51,898 nucleotides of DNA from an uncultured Oscillospiraceae bacterium. Its GTDB lineage: Bacteria > Bacillota > Clostridia > Oscillospirales > Acutalibacteraceae. The translations under genes were made by a program, and so were the position numbers. The notes beneath the pieces were generated by a model that saw only the letters and a list, made by a program, of their open reading frames with translations, did no database searches and was not told where the DNA came from. Within the stretch, counting starts at the first letter, position 1. Each line of letters starts with the position of its first letter. Location of the stretch: contig UQZS01000006.1 of assembly GCA_900545625.1 (NCBI GenBank), positions 1 through 51,898 on the forward strand. The letters are read 5' to 3'. Positions 33,090 through 41,949 of this stretch are shown one piece after another.

Positions 33090-34481
33090 TTACATATTGC
33101 TTTCCGCTTTGTCCAGCGCTTCGGCGACCTTGAGCATGATGGCGCATTCCATTCGCTTTTTGAAAAGCTTGCAGCCCAGCTCATAAACGCCCGTGACCGC
33201 TCCCGTCGCATGGTAGGCGTTCGCCGCGCACCCGCCGCTGCAGTATAGCTTTGCCCAGCAGTCGCGGCATTCTTTGCGCGCATAGGCGTTGCACAGCTTG
33301 AATTCCTGCTGCACGGCGGTGTTGGTCACGCCGCTCCAAATGTCGCCTAAGCGGTATTTTTCATCGCCGACGAATTGATGACAGGGGTACAGGTCGCCCC
33401 ACGGCGTTACGGCAAGGTATTCCGTCCCCGAGCCGCAGCCGGAAATACGCTTGTAAATGCACGGCCCGCCTGACAGGTCGATCATATAGTGATAGAACGT
33501 GAAAGGCTTCCCCGCACGTCTGCGGCGCAGCATTTCCTCCGCTAAGATCTCATACTGCCGGTAAAGTGCGGGCAGATCCGCTTCGCTTAAAGCATACGGG
33601 TCGTCGGGCGCGCTGACCACGGGTTCCATGGAAAGCTCCGTAAAGCCCAGATCCGCCATGTGGAAAATATCGTTTGTAAAGTCCAGATTGTACTTCGTGT
33701 ACGTCCCGCGCACATAGTAGCCGCGGTTGCCGCGCTTTTGCACGAAATCCTGAAACTTCGGCACGATGAGGTCGTAGCTGCCCTGTCCGTTCACCGTCTT
33801 GCGCAGGCGGTCGTGCACTTCCTTTCGCCCGTCTAAAGAGAGCACAACGTTGTGGCACTCACGGTTGGCAAATTCGGTCACTTCGTCGTTCAACAGTACA
33901 CCGTTCGTCGTTAAAGTGAAGCGAAAGTTTTTGCCCGCTTCCTTTTCGATGCTGCGCGCATACGCCACAAGCTGCTTCACGACTTCAAAATTCATCAGCG
34001 GCTCGCCGCCGAAAAAGTCCACTTCTAAGTTCTTGCGCGTGCCTGAATGCTCTACTAAGAAGTCGAGCGCGCGTTTGCCCGTTTCAAACGACATCAGCGC
34101 CCGCTCGCCGTGGTATTTGCCCTGCGCGGCGAAGCAGTACGAGCAGTTGAGATTGCAGGTGTGCGCCACATGCAGGCAAAGTGCTTTGACAACGGTGCTT
34201 CGGTTTTTAAAATCGAATGCGCGGTCGGCGTAAACGTCCTCGGTGAACAGCTTGCCTTCCGTTTTGAGCTGCTCAATGTCCGCGAGCACTTCGTCAAGCT
34301 CCTTTGCGGAAAGGTTCTCCCTTTCCCCGTATTTTGCGAGAAGCTCTGCCTTGATCTCGTCCTTTGTGTGCGCTTCATACAGCGCGATCGCGTCGTAAGC
34401 GACCTCGTCCACCGCGTGCACCGCGCCGCTAAACACGTCGAGCACGATGTTATAGCCGCCGAGTTTATACTGATGTACCAA
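33090..34481 (-). CDS. scfB: SCIFF peptide maturase, radical SAM thioether-forming enzyme
   Basis: A 463-aa radical SAM/SPASM enzyme that installs a thioether crosslink in the SCIFF peptide. An N-terminal peptide-binding (RRE-like) part (1-90) precedes the radical SAM motif CNLNCSYC. The C-terminal SPASM domain (CGSGTEYLAVTPWGDLYPCHQFVGDE, later CRDCWAKLYCSGGCAANAY and C near the end) carries two auxiliary clusters. The start is taken as TTG 34481 (MVHQYKLGGYNIVLDV), matching family N-termini with AAAGGA upstream; the frame is open to 34511 without a ribosome site. It lies just after scfA. Confidence 0.93.
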   Translation of the reverse strand: MVHQYKLGGYNIVLDVFSGAVHAVDEVAYDAIALYEAHTKDEIKAELLAKYGERENLSAKELDEVLADIEQLKTEGKLFTEDVYADRAFDFKNRSTVVKALCLHVAHTCNLNCSYCFAAQGKYHGERALMSFETGKRALDFLVEHSGTRKNLEVDFFGGEPLMNFEVVKQLVAYARSIEKEAGKNFRFTLTTNGVLLNDEVTEFANRECHNVVLSLDGRKEVHDRLRKTVNGQGSYDLIVPKFQDFVQKRGNRGYYVRGTYTKYNLDFTNDIFHMADLGFTELSMEPVVSAPDDPYALSEADLPALYRQYEILAEEMLRRRRAGKPFTFYHYMIDLSGGPCIYKRISGCGSGTEYLAVTPWGDLYPCHQFVGDEKYRLGDIWSGVTNTAVQQEFKLCNAYARKECRDCWAKLYCSGGCAANAYHATGAVTGVYELGCKLFKKRMECAIMLKVAEALDKAESNM

Positions 34482-34509
34482 AGCGGCACGTCCTTTCCCG
34501 TATTTTCTC

Positions 34510-34540
34510 AAAAAGAAAAGCCGTCTTACAACGGCTTTTC
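34510..34540 (-). terminator. Attenuating terminator between scfA and scfB
   Basis: On the minus strand GAAAAGCCGT pairs with ACGGCTTTTC (loop of 6), followed by TTTTTGAG. Read-through is needed for scfB, so peptide should be made in excess over its maturase. Confidence 0.7.
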
Positions 34541-34562
34541 CGAAGTGTTCGTTTGCAATCGG

Positions 34563-34715
34563 TTATTTCTGCTCCATGCACTTTTCACACTGCTGGTTCG
34601 CGACGCCGCAGGAGGTCTTGCAGGCGCTTTGGCAGGAGGTCTGGCACTCGCCGCAGCCGCCGTTTTCGACGCTCTTTTTCAGGTCGCGGGTATCCAGGGT
34701 CCGGATTCTTTTCAT
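34563..34715 (-). CDS. scfA: SCIFF ribosomally made peptide precursor
   Basis: A 50-aa precursor of the SCIFF family (six cysteines in forty-five residues), the substrate of ScfB. The core CGECQTSCQSACKTSC is unmistakable. This copy has seven cysteines (21, 24, 28, 32, 36, 43, 46). Position 37, just after SACKTSC, is Gly; the family normally has Thr there, the reported thioether acceptor. Start at 34715 has AAGGAG and its own strong promoter. The mature product's role is unknown in any organism. Confidence 0.92.
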   Translation of the reverse strand: MKRIRTLDTRDLKKSVENGGCGECQTSCQSACKTSCGVANQQCEKCMEQK

Positions 34716-34748
34716 ATGTATCGACTCCTTATCGTTTTCTTCGGTAGT

Positions 34749-34777
34749 ATAGTAGCACACCGCGCGCCTTTTGTCAA
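34749..34777 (-). promoter_or_regulatory. scfA promoter overlapping the decarboxylase stop codon
   Basis: Minus strand consensus TTGACA, 17 bp, TACTAT. The TGA inside TTGACA is the stop codon of the upstream decarboxylase gene. Confidence 0.75.
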
Positions 34778-36201
34778 TCGCAAACCAGCAGACGCGGCAG
34801 CGCGCCGCGGGAGGACAGCACCGAAAGGCCGTGCGCCTGCGCTTTAAGGATATGGGAAACCATGTCCTGATTTACGATCTCCCCGGGGACAAGCAGCGGC
34901 GAACCGGGCGGGTAGCAGAATACATATTCAAGGCTCATTTTGCCCGCCGCTTCCTGCAGCGGATAAAGCCTTCCGGAAAGCTTTGCAGCTTCGGCGGGGG
35001 AAAAGCGCCGTTCGGGCAGCGCCGACATGGAAAACACAGGTTTTTTTTCACAAAGCTTTGCTTCACGGTCGATGGCAAAAAGCGCGTCGAACAAGCGTGT
35101 GAAACCCGCTTCGGTGTCGCAGACGGAGGTCATCAGCAGTGCGTAAGAGATCGCTGCCATCTCGCCTTCGATGGCGAATTCTTGTCGCAGAGTCTCTAAA
35201 AGCGTTTGCCCGTCCAGCGCAGAATGCGCGGTGACTACGGGCAGCTTGCCGGAGTCAAAGGCAAAAAACGCGGGGTGGCGTTCAGGCTTGTCTGCCCCCT
35301 TGCCGAGCACGAACAGGCGCTCAAGCGCACGGCAGCGTTCGGAAAAATCGGAAAGCCGCGCGCGGTAAGCGGCGAACGCCGCCGCGCCCCGCATTTCCAA
35401 AAAGTCCGCACACTGCGCGATGGAAGCCAGCAGCACATACGAGGGGCTGGAGGTCTCGAACATGGAAAGCGCCTGTTGAAAGCGTACCGGGTCTATCCGC
35501 GTGCCGCAAAGGTGTGCGGCGGCGCACTGCGTCAGGGCGGGGAGGGTTTTGTGCAGAGAATGGATCACGATGTCCGCGCCCGCGCGCACCGCACTGCGTT
35601 CTGCCTGTTCGGTGAAAACCAGATGTGCCCCGTGTGCTTCGTCGGCAAGCACGGGAACACCCGCTTCATGCGCGGTGCGCACGATCCCTGCCATATCGCT
35701 GATCACCCCGTCGTAGGTCGGCGAGGTCGCGACGACGAGCCGCGCGTTCGGGTGTGCTCGGAGCGCACAGCGGACCTGTTCGGGCGTGATGCTACCCGCA
35801 ATGCCGCTGCCTGTATCCGCGGGCGGTACAAGATAGACAGGTCTTGCACCCGTAAGCTCGATGGCGTGATAGACACTCCGGTGGCAGTTGCGCGCGACGA
35901 GCACCGTCTCCCCCGGCGAGACGCACGACGCGGCCCCCGCCAAAATGCCGCAGGTCGAACCGTTTACAAGGGCGAAGGATTGCTCGCTTCCCCAAAGGCG
36001 GGCGAGCTGTTCGTTGAGCTGCTGCAAAATGCCCTGCGGGGCGTGGAGGTTGTCAAAGCCGTCGATCTCGGTGATGTCGAGGGCGTAGGGGAGCGTTTCG
36101 CCCAAAAGCGCTGTATTGCGCTTATGCCCGGGCATATGGAACGGATACACATCCTCTTTTGCGTAATGCAAAAGCAGCCGGAGCAGATTTTTTTCATTCA
36201 T
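34774..36201 (-). CDS. Orn/Lys/Arg decarboxylase family PLP enzyme
   Basis: A 475-aa fold type I PLP enzyme. It begins YPFHMPGHKRN, has NGSTCGILAG, SPTYDGVISDM, DEAHGAHL, and the PLP lysine in HSLHKTLPALTQ. The C-terminal part (EYVFCYPPGSPLLVPGE) contains the expected substrate-binding end. Proteins of this size (YaaO/SpeA-like, shorter than the classical 700-aa enzymes) decarboxylate arginine or lysine to agmatine or cadaverine. It overlaps the AraC gene by 4 nt, so their translation is coupled. Substrate not determined. Confidence 0.9.
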   Translation of the reverse strand: MNEKNLLRLLLHYAKEDVYPFHMPGHKRNTALLGETLPYALDITEIDGFDNLHAPQGILQQLNEQLARLWGSEQSFALVNGSTCGILAGAASCVSPGETVLVARNCHRSVYHAIELTGARPVYLVPPADTGSGIAGSITPEQVRCALRAHPNARLVVATSPTYDGVISDMAGIVRTAHEAGVPVLADEAHGAHLVFTEQAERSAVRAGADIVIHSLHKTLPALTQCAAAHLCGTRIDPVRFQQALSMFETSSPSYVLLASIAQCADFLEMRGAAAFAAYRARLSDFSERCRALERLFVLGKGADKPERHPAFFAFDSGKLPVVTAHSALDGQTLLETLRQEFAIEGEMAAISYALLMTSVCDTEAGFTRLFDALFAIDREAKLCEKKPVFSMSALPERRFSPAEAAKLSGRLYPLQEAAGKMSLEYVFCYPPGSPLLVPGEIVNQDMVSHILKAQAHGLSVLSSRGALPRLLVCD

Positions 36202-37037
36202 ACGGCGCTTCCTTTCCGATATTGTTTCGGCGTCGTGCCCTTGTATTTGCGGAAGGTCTTGACAAAATAGCTTAAATCGTTAAAGCCGCAAGAAAGCGCG
36301 ATCTCCGTGATGCTTTCGTCCGTATAGGTCAGCCGTTCGCAAGCGCGCTCCACGCGGTAAAAGTTCAGATAATCAATGGGCGTGCGCCCGGTCATCTCCG
36401 AGAAAAAGCGGCAGAAATAGCGCGGCGACATCCCCGCCGCCTCTGCAAGCTCATGAAGCGTAACGGGACTTGCATAGCGCTTGCGGATAAATTTGAGCGC
36501 ACTTTTGAGCTGCCGCACGCGCCGCAGCACCCGCGCCGTACGTTCTCCGCTTGAAACGTACCGATGATTTTGTAAGATCTGCCCCACAAGCTGTAAAATA
36601 AGCCCCTGCGCTAAAAAGGCATAGCCTGTGCCCGCGGCCTGCACGGTATCGAACAGCCGCCCGATGGTGCGCGCTTCCTCGCTGTCTTTCGGAAAGGTCG
36701 CGTCGAGGACGACGGTATCCGAATCCGCAAAATCCGGCACGTTGCCGCGCAGGAATGCATTTAGATCCATATCGATGCATTGATATACGCACTCCCTTGG
36801 CACGCCGCCGTGCACGACACCCTCCTGCACGAGCGCTACATCGCCCGGGAAAAGCGTCAGGCTGCGCGTGTCGAGCGAGAGGGAAAGCTCTCCCGAAAGT
36901 ATGCGGATCAGTTCATAATCCATGTGCCAATGCAGCGGCATGTGGTAACGCGGATGGGTCTTGTCGACATGGTGAAATTCCAGCGGAAAGGCAAATGTGC
37001 CCCGCGGTCTTTGTTCCTGAACGGCTCTCGTAAGCAT
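36198..37037 (-). CDS. AraC family regulator, divergent from the fucose genes
   Basis: A 279-aa regulator with an N-terminal cupin (HWHMDYELIRILSGELSLSL..FPGDVALVQEGVVHGG) and a C-terminal AraC double helix-turn-helix (VTLHELAEAAGMSPRYFCRFFSEMTGRTPIDYLNFYRVERAC, then ITEIALSCGFNDLSYFVKTFRKYKGTTPKQYR). The start at 37037 follows GAGGTG. An open frame continues upstream to 38333 but it runs antisense through fucI and is not coding. The divergent position next to fucI makes it the likely L-fucose-responsive activator, though it is co-translated with a decarboxylase. Confidence 0.9.
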   Translation of the reverse strand: MLTRAVQEQRPRGTFAFPLEFHHVDKTHPRYHMPLHWHMDYELIRILSGELSLSLDTRSLTLFPGDVALVQEGVVHGGVPRECVYQCIDMDLNAFLRGNVPDFADSDTVVLDATFPKDSEEARTIGRLFDTVQAAGTGYAFLAQGLILQLVGQILQNHRYVSSGERTARVLRRVRQLKSALKFIRKRYASPVTLHELAEAAGMSPRYFCRFFSEMTGRTPIDYLNFYRVERACERLTYTDESITEIALSCGFNDLSYFVKTFRKYKGTTPKQYRKGSAV

Positions 37038-37061
37038 ATACACCTCAAAAAAGTGAATATT

Positions 37062-37089
37062 ATTATACTTTAAAGATAGTATACTACAA
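37062..37089 (-). promoter_or_regulatory. Promoter of the AraC-decarboxylase pair
   Basis: Minus strand TTGTAG, 16 bp, TATAAT. The perfect palindrome TAGTATACTA (37077-37086) overlaps the -35 region and may be an operator. Confidence 0.55.
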
Positions 37090-37110
37090 GTTTTCCTGAA
37101 AAAACAACAG

Positions 37111-37116
37111 TATAAT
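37111..37116 (+). promoter_or_regulatory. -10 element of the fuc operon
   Basis: A consensus TATAAT about 32 nt before fucI, but at 17 bp upstream there is no -35 likeness (AGTTTT). This is what an activator-dependent AraC-type promoter looks like. Confidence 0.5.
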
Positions 37117-37148
37117 GAAAAAAGAATAAAAACGAGAGGAGCACCCCT

Positions 37149-38939
37149 ATGAGCAACAGATATGTAGGCGATTATCCCGTGATCGGCATCCGACCGACCA
37201 TCGACGGCAGGCGCGGGCCTTTGAAGGTACGCGAGTCGCTCGAGGCGCAGACCATGGGGATGGCGAAAGCTGCCGCGGCGCTGTTCCGTGAAAATCTGCG
37301 GTATACGAACGGCGAACCCGTCCAAGTCGTCCTTGCCGACACCACCATCGGCCGCGTGGCGGAGGCCGCCGCGTGCGAAGACAAATTCCGCAAGGCAGGC
37401 GTTGCCATCACGCTGACGGTCACGCCCTGCTGGTGCTACGGCTCGGAGACCATGGATATGGACAAAAACACCATCAAGGGCGTTTGGGGCTTCAACGGCA
37501 CCGAGCGGCCGGGCGCAGTGTATCTCGCTTCTGTACTCGCGTCGCACGCGCAAAAGGGGCTGCCCGCGTTCGGTATTTACGGGCGCGATGTGCAGGACGC
37601 CGACGAAACAGAGATCCCCGATGATGTGAAAGAAAAGCTGCTGCGCTTCGGCCGTGCGGCAGTAGCGGCTGCGACCATGCGCGGCAAGTCCTATTTGCAG
37701 ATCGGCTCCATTTGCATGGGTATCGCGGGATCGATCATCAACCCGGATTTCTTTGAGGAATATCTCGGCATGCGTGTGGAGTCCGTGGACGAGGTCGAGA
37801 TCCTCCGCCGCATGGAAGAGGGCATTTACGACGAAGCCGAATTCCAAAAGGCGCTCGCCTGGGCAAAGGAGAACTGCAAGGAGGGCTTCGACAAAAACCC
37901 CGACTGGTTCAAAAAGACCGATGCGCAAAAGGAAGAGGCGTGGGAATTCGTCGTCAAGATGATGTGCATCATCAAAGACCTGTATGCGGGCAACCCGAAC
38001 CTGCCCGAGGGCCGCGAGGAAGAGGCGGTCGGCCACAACGCGCTGTGCGGCGGCTTCCAGGGCCAGCGGCAGTGGACGGATCATTATCCGAACTGCGATT
38101 TCCCCGAGGCGCTGCTCAACTCGTCGTTTGACTGGAACGGCGCGCGCGAACCGTATGTGCTCGCGACCGAAAACGACACGCTCAACGGCGTTTCCATGCT
38201 GTTCGGCAAGCTCTTGACGAACACCGCGCAGATGTTCTCCGACGTGCGCACCTTCTGGAGCCCCGAGGCGGTCAAAAAAGCGGCAGGCTATACGCTCACC
38301 GGCAAGGCGGCGGAAGCGGGCGGCTTTATCCACCTTATCAACTCCGGCGCGTCCTGCCTCGATTTCTGCGGCGAGGTCAAGGATGAAAACGGCAACGGCG
38401 TCGTCAAGCCGTTCTGGGAGATGACCGAAGCGGACTGCAAGGCATGCTTGGACGCGACCACCTGGAATGCGGCGGACATGGGCTATTTCCGCGGCGGCGG
38501 CTTCTCCTCGCGCTTCTTAACGCGCAGCGAAATGCCCGCTACGATGTGCCGCTTAAATATCGTCAAGGGTTTGGGTCCCGTTATGCAGATCGCGGAAGGC
38601 TATACCGTCGCCCTGCCCGACGAGGTCTCCGACAAGCTCTGGAAGCGCACCGACTACACCTGGCCGTGCACCTGGTTCGCGCCGCGGCTTACGGGCAAGG
38701 GCGCATTCAAATCGGCATATGACGTGATGAACAACTGGGGCGCGAACCACGGCGCGATCAGCTACGGGCACATCGGCGCGGATCTCATCACGCTTTGCTC
38801 GATTTTGCGCATCCCTGTTTGCATGCACAACGTGCCGGAGGAAAAGATCTTCCGCCCCGCGGTGTGGAATGCGTTCGGTATGGATAAGGAGGGGCAGGAC
38901 TTCCGCGCATGCGCGGCGTTCGGCCCGATGTATAAATGA
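37149..38939 (+). CDS. fucI: L-fucose isomerase
   Basis: A 596-aa FucI, converting L-fucose to L-fuculose. It starts [24 protein letters not shown] and has [11 protein letters not shown], the metal-site segment [18 protein letters not shown], and the late [22 protein letters not shown]; length equals that of E. coli FucI. The start follows GAGGAG. The kinase gene overlaps it by 4 nt. The first gene of a four-gene operon. Confidence 0.97.
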   Translation: MSNRYVGDYPVIGIRPTIDGRRGPLKVRESLEAQTMGMAKAAAALFRENLRYTNGEPVQVVLADTTIGRVAEAAACEDKFRKAGVAITLTVTPCWCYGSETMDMDKNTIKGVWGFNGTERPGAVYLASVLASHAQKGLPAFGIYGRDVQDADETEIPDDVKEKLLRFGRAAVAAATMRGKSYLQIGSICMGIAGSIINPDFFEEYLGMRVESVDEVEILRRMEEGIYDEAEFQKALAWAKENCKEGFDKNPDWFKKTDAQKEEAWEFVVKMMCIIKDLYAGNPNLPEGREEEAVGHNALCGGFQGQRQWTDHYPNCDFPEALLNSSFDWNGAREPYVLATENDTLNGVSMLFGKLLTNTAQMFSDVRTFWSPEAVKKAAGYTLTGKAAEAGGFIHLINSGASCLDFCGEVKDENGNGVVKPFWEMTEADCKACLDATTWNAADMGYFRGGGFSSRFLTRSEMPATMCRLNIVKGLGPVMQIAEGYTVALPDEVSDKLWKRTDYTWPCTWFAPRLTGKGAFKSAYDVMNNWGANHGAISYGHIGADLITLCSILRIPVCMHNVPEEKIFRPAVWNAFGMDKEGQDFRACAAFGPMYK

Positions 38940-40414
38940 GCGCCGAAAAGCGGTATCTGTGTCTGGATTTCGGTGCGTCAAGCGGGCGCGCTATCCTTGG
39001 AAAATACAACGGCGGGATCCTCACTTTAGAGGAGATCCACCGTTTCTCCAACGACCCTGTCGAGGTCTGCGGTACGCTGTATTGGGACGTGCTGGCGCTG
39101 TTTCACGAGATCAAGCAGGCGCTTTTGAAATCCAAGGCATACGGTGCGGTAGAAAGCATCGGTGTGGACACCTGGGGCGTGGACTTCGGGCTTTTGGATA
39201 AAGACGGCTTTTTGCTCGAAAACCCCGTGCATTACCGCGACGCGCGCACGGTGGGCACGCTGGAACAGGCGTTTCAAAAGCTCCCGCGTGAAGAGTTCTA
39301 TCAAATCACGGGCAATCAGTTCATGGAGATCAACACCGCGTTCCAGCTGCTCGCACTGAAAACGAAGCGGCCGCAGGTGCTCGAAAATGCAGAAACACTG
39401 CTGCTCATGCCCGACCTGTTCAACTACCTGTTGACGGGTGAGCGGCGTGCGGAATACTCGATTGCTTCCACTACACAGCTTTTGGATGCAAAACGGCGGG
39501 TCTGGTCTGGCCGCGTGCTGTCCGCTCTGGAGATCCCTGCGCGGCTGTTCCCCGATGTGATACCGACCGCAACGCCCGTCGGACAGCTTCGCACAGCGCT
39601 TTGTGAGGAACTGGGCCTTACCGCCACGCGCGTGACCGCCGTGGCGGGACACGACACGCAGTGCGCTATGGCAAGCGTCCCCGCAGAAACAGAAGATTTT
39701 CTGTTCTTAAGCTGTGGAACATGGTCGCTTCTCGGCACAGAGCTTGCCGCACCGCTGATCACAAACGAGGCATACCGCTGCAACGTCACCAATGAGGGCG
39801 GTTACGGCGGGAAGGCATCTTTCTTAAAAAACATCATCGGGCTTTGGCTCGTTCAGGAGACGCGGCGGCAGTGGCAGCGCGAGGGTAAAGCGCTTTCCTT
39901 TGCCGAAATGGAGTCGCTTGCCGAAAGCGCAAAACCGTTTCAAAGCTTTATCGATCCCGACGACGCACGCTTTGCGCCGACCGGGAACATTCCGAAGCGC
40001 ATTCGGGAATACTGTGCCGAAACGGGCCAGACCGTCCCCGAAAGCAAGGCTGAGGTGCTTCGCTGTATTTACGACAGCCTTGCCATGAAATACCGCTATG
40101 CGATCGGGCAGATCGAGCGCTGCACGCAGAAGCGCTATGACACGCTGCACATCGTCGGCGGCGGTGTCAAGGATCGGCTTTTATGCGCACTCACGGCGGA
40201 TATTTGTCAGAAAACCGTGTGCGCGGGGCCCGTGGAAGCGACCGCTTACGGCAATCTGCTTTTACAGATGCTTGCTGACGGTACGGTAAAAGATCTGCCC
40301 GCCGCGCGTGCGCTTGTGCGTCGGTGCGAGCAGCCGCAGCTTTTCACACCGCACCCGCCGGAGGACACAGACGCGGCATATCAACAATTTTTGAAGGGGA
40401 CAGGCTTATGTTAA
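38936..40414 (+). CDS. FGGY sugar kinase, L-fuculokinase by context (rhamnulokinase-like)
   Basis: A 492-aa FGGY kinase. The start [13 protein letters not shown] is the phosphate-1 loop; [16 protein letters not shown] follows, [10 protein letters not shown] and [13 protein letters not shown] are the second nucleotide-binding block, and [22 protein letters not shown] completes the ATP site. By sequence the closest family is rhamnulokinase, but position between fucI and fucU/fucA indicates L-fuculose as the main substrate. It overlaps fucI (4 nt) and fucU (7 nt). Confidence 0.9.
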   Translation: MSAEKRYLCLDFGASSGRAILGKYNGGILTLEEIHRFSNDPVEVCGTLYWDVLALFHEIKQALLKSKAYGAVESIGVDTWGVDFGLLDKDGFLLENPVHYRDARTVGTLEQAFQKLPREEFYQITGNQFMEINTAFQLLALKTKRPQVLENAETLLLMPDLFNYLLTGERRAEYSIASTTQLLDAKRRVWSGRVLSALEIPARLFPDVIPTATPVGQLRTALCEELGLTATRVTAVAGHDTQCAMASVPAETEDFLFLSCGTWSLLGTELAAPLITNEAYRCNVTNEGGYGGKASFLKNIIGLWLVQETRRQWQREGKALSFAEMESLAESAKPFQSFIDPDDARFAPTGNIPKRIREYCAETGQTVPESKAEVLRCIYDSLAMKYRYAIGQIERCTQKRYDTLHIVGGGVKDRLLCALTADICQKTVCAGPVEATAYGNLLLQMLADGTVKDLPAARALVRRCEQPQLFTPHPPEDTDAAYQQFLKGTGLC

Positions 40415-40848
40415 AAGGGATCCCGAAAATTCTGCCGCCTGCGCTCTTAAAGGCGCTGTGCGAAATGGGACACGGCGACACGCTGGTGCTTGCGGACGGC
40501 AACTTCCCGGTACATACCGTGGGAAAAAATGCGGTGGTCGTGCGTATGGACGGGCACGGCATCCCGGAAATATTGGATGCAATTTTACAGCTTGTGCCGC
40601 TGGACACCTATGTGGAAAAGCCCGTAGGGCGCATGCAGATCGTTCCGGGCGATCCTGTAGAGACCCCGATCTGGGACGTTTATGATGGTATCCTTGCAAA
40701 ATACGACGCGCGCGGCGCGGACACGATCGAGGAGATCGAGCGCTTTGCCTTTTATGAGCGCGCCAAAGGCGCATACCTGATCATTGCGACCGGTGAACAG
40801 GCGCTGTATGCCAATCTGCTGCTGCAAAAGGGCGTCGTGACGGATTGA
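40408..40848 (+). CDS. fucU: L-fucose mutarotase
   Basis: A 146-aa RbsD/FucU protein that interconverts alpha and beta anomers of L-fucose. Family features are LLKALCEMGHGDTLVLADGNFP at the start with the catalytic His in MGHGD, VVVRMDGHGIPEILDAIL in the middle and FAFYERAKGAYLIIATGE near the end. The start at 40408 lies inside the end of the kinase gene (7-nt overlap). Confidence 0.93.
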   Translation: MLKGIPKILPPALLKALCEMGHGDTLVLADGNFPVHTVGKNAVVVRMDGHGIPEILDAILQLVPLDTYVEKPVGRMQIVPGDPVETPIWDVYDGILAKYDARGADTIEEIERFAFYERAKGAYLIIATGEQALYANLLLQKGVVTD

Positions 40849-40868
40849 TAGGGAAAGGAAGCAAAACT

Positions 40869-41552
40869 ATGCAATACATGGAAACGCGCGAAGTGATGTG
40901 CGACATCTGCCATAAAATGTGGCAGCTCGGCTGGGTGGCGGCGAACGACGGTAACCTTTCCGTCCGCCTGCCGAACGGCAATTTCTTAGCGACCCCGACG
41001 GGGATCTCGAAAAGCTTTATCACGCCGGAAAAGCTGGTAGTCATCGATGCAGACGGCAACGTGCTGGAGGCGGAGAACGGCTACAGACCGTCCTCTGAGA
41101 TCAAAATGCATCTGCGCTGCTACAAGGAGCGTGAGGATGTCGGCGCGGTGCTGCACGCGCACCCGCCCACGGCAACAGGCTACGCTGTGGCGCATGTGCC
41201 GCTGGATCGCTACACCATGATCGAAACGGTCGCCGCCATCGGCTCTATCCCCGTCACGCCCTACGGCACGCCGTCCACCTATGAGGTGCCCGACGCCATC
41301 GCACCCTATTTGCAGGAGCACGACGTGCTGCTTTTGGCAAACCACGGCGCACTGACCGTCGGCGCGGACGCGATCACCGCCTATTACCGCATGGAAACGC
41401 TGGAGCTGTTCGCGAAGATCAGCCTGACGGCGCATCTGCTGGGCGGGGAAAAGGAAATTTCCGAAGAGAATATCCAGAAGCTCATCGACCTGCGCAAATA
41501 CTACGGCATCACGGGCCGGCATCCGGGCTATAAGCATTACCGCGAGGACTGA
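40869..41552 (+). CDS. fucA: L-fuculose-1-phosphate aldolase (class II)
   Basis: A 227-aa class II zinc aldolase that splits L-fuculose-1-phosphate into dihydroxyacetone phosphate and L-lactaldehyde. Features: GWVAANDGNLSVRLP, TPTGISKSFI, the zinc ligands HAHPP and, later, LLANHGALTVG, and the acid/base Glu in SSEIKMH. The start at 40869 has AAAGGAAG. The operon has no lactaldehyde reductase or dehydrogenase (fucO/aldA) and no transporter, so these must lie elsewhere. A terminator follows. Confidence 0.94.
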   Translation: MQYMETREVMCDICHKMWQLGWVAANDGNLSVRLPNGNFLATPTGISKSFITPEKLVVIDADGNVLEAENGYRPSSEIKMHLRCYKEREDVGAVLHAHPPTATGYAVAHVPLDRYTMIETVAAIGSIPVTPYGTPSTYEVPDAIAPYLQEHDVLLLANHGALTVGADAITAYYRMETLELFAKISLTAHLLGGEKEISEENIQKLIDLRKYYGITGRHPGYKHYRED

Positions 41553-41576
41553 AAATCATACGCATACATACAACGA

Positions 41577-41608
41577 CCCCCGAAGAGAAGCGAGCTTTTC
41601 TTCGGGGG
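41577..41608 (+). terminator. Terminator of the fuc operon
   Basis: CCCCCGAAGAGAAG and CTTTTCTTCGGGGG pair (14 bp, one wobble) around CGAG, followed by CCTTTTG. It also lies at the end of the converging azlD gene. Confidence 0.85.
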
Positions 41609-41631
41609 CCTTTTGTATGGAACATTCAATA

Positions 41632-41949
41632 TTAAATCAGAGTGGGCAGCCATTCCGCCAAAAACACGGCGGCGCAGGCGCACAGCGCAACGGTGACAAG
41701 CCCTCTTTCGAAAAAGGCGAGCACCACCGCGACGATCAGCCCCGCAAGTGCCGACCACAGCCCGCCGCCCGTAGAGGAAAATACGGCGGGGAAGGTCATG
41801 GCGGCAAGCACCGCATAGGGGATATAGTGCAAAAACGAGCGAATAAAGCGGTTTTCGATTTTTTTGCGGAAGATCACCAGCGGCAGCATCCGCACAAGGT
41901 AGGTCACGCCTGCCATCACCGCCAGTTGGATCCAGAAATAAGCGGTCAT
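41632..41949 (-). CDS. azlD: AzlD family exporter small subunit (second copy)
   Basis: A 105-aa membrane protein with the AzlD signature VTYLVRMLPLVIFRKKI and FLHYIPYAVLAAMTFPAVF, four hydrophobic helices. Sequence differs strongly from the first copy, so this is not a recent duplication. The start overlaps the end of azlC by 4 nt. Confidence 0.9.
   Translation of the reverse strand: MTAYFWIQLAVMAGVTYLVRMLPLVIFRKKIENRFIRSFLHYIPYAVLAAMTFPAVFSSTGGGLWSALAGLIVAVVLAFFERGLVTVALCACAAVFLAEWLPTLI

Noticed and set aside
36198..38333. Long N-terminal extension of the AraC frame to 711 aa
   Set aside because: The extra part runs antisense through fucI. A good start with GAGGTG exists at 37037 and matches family length.
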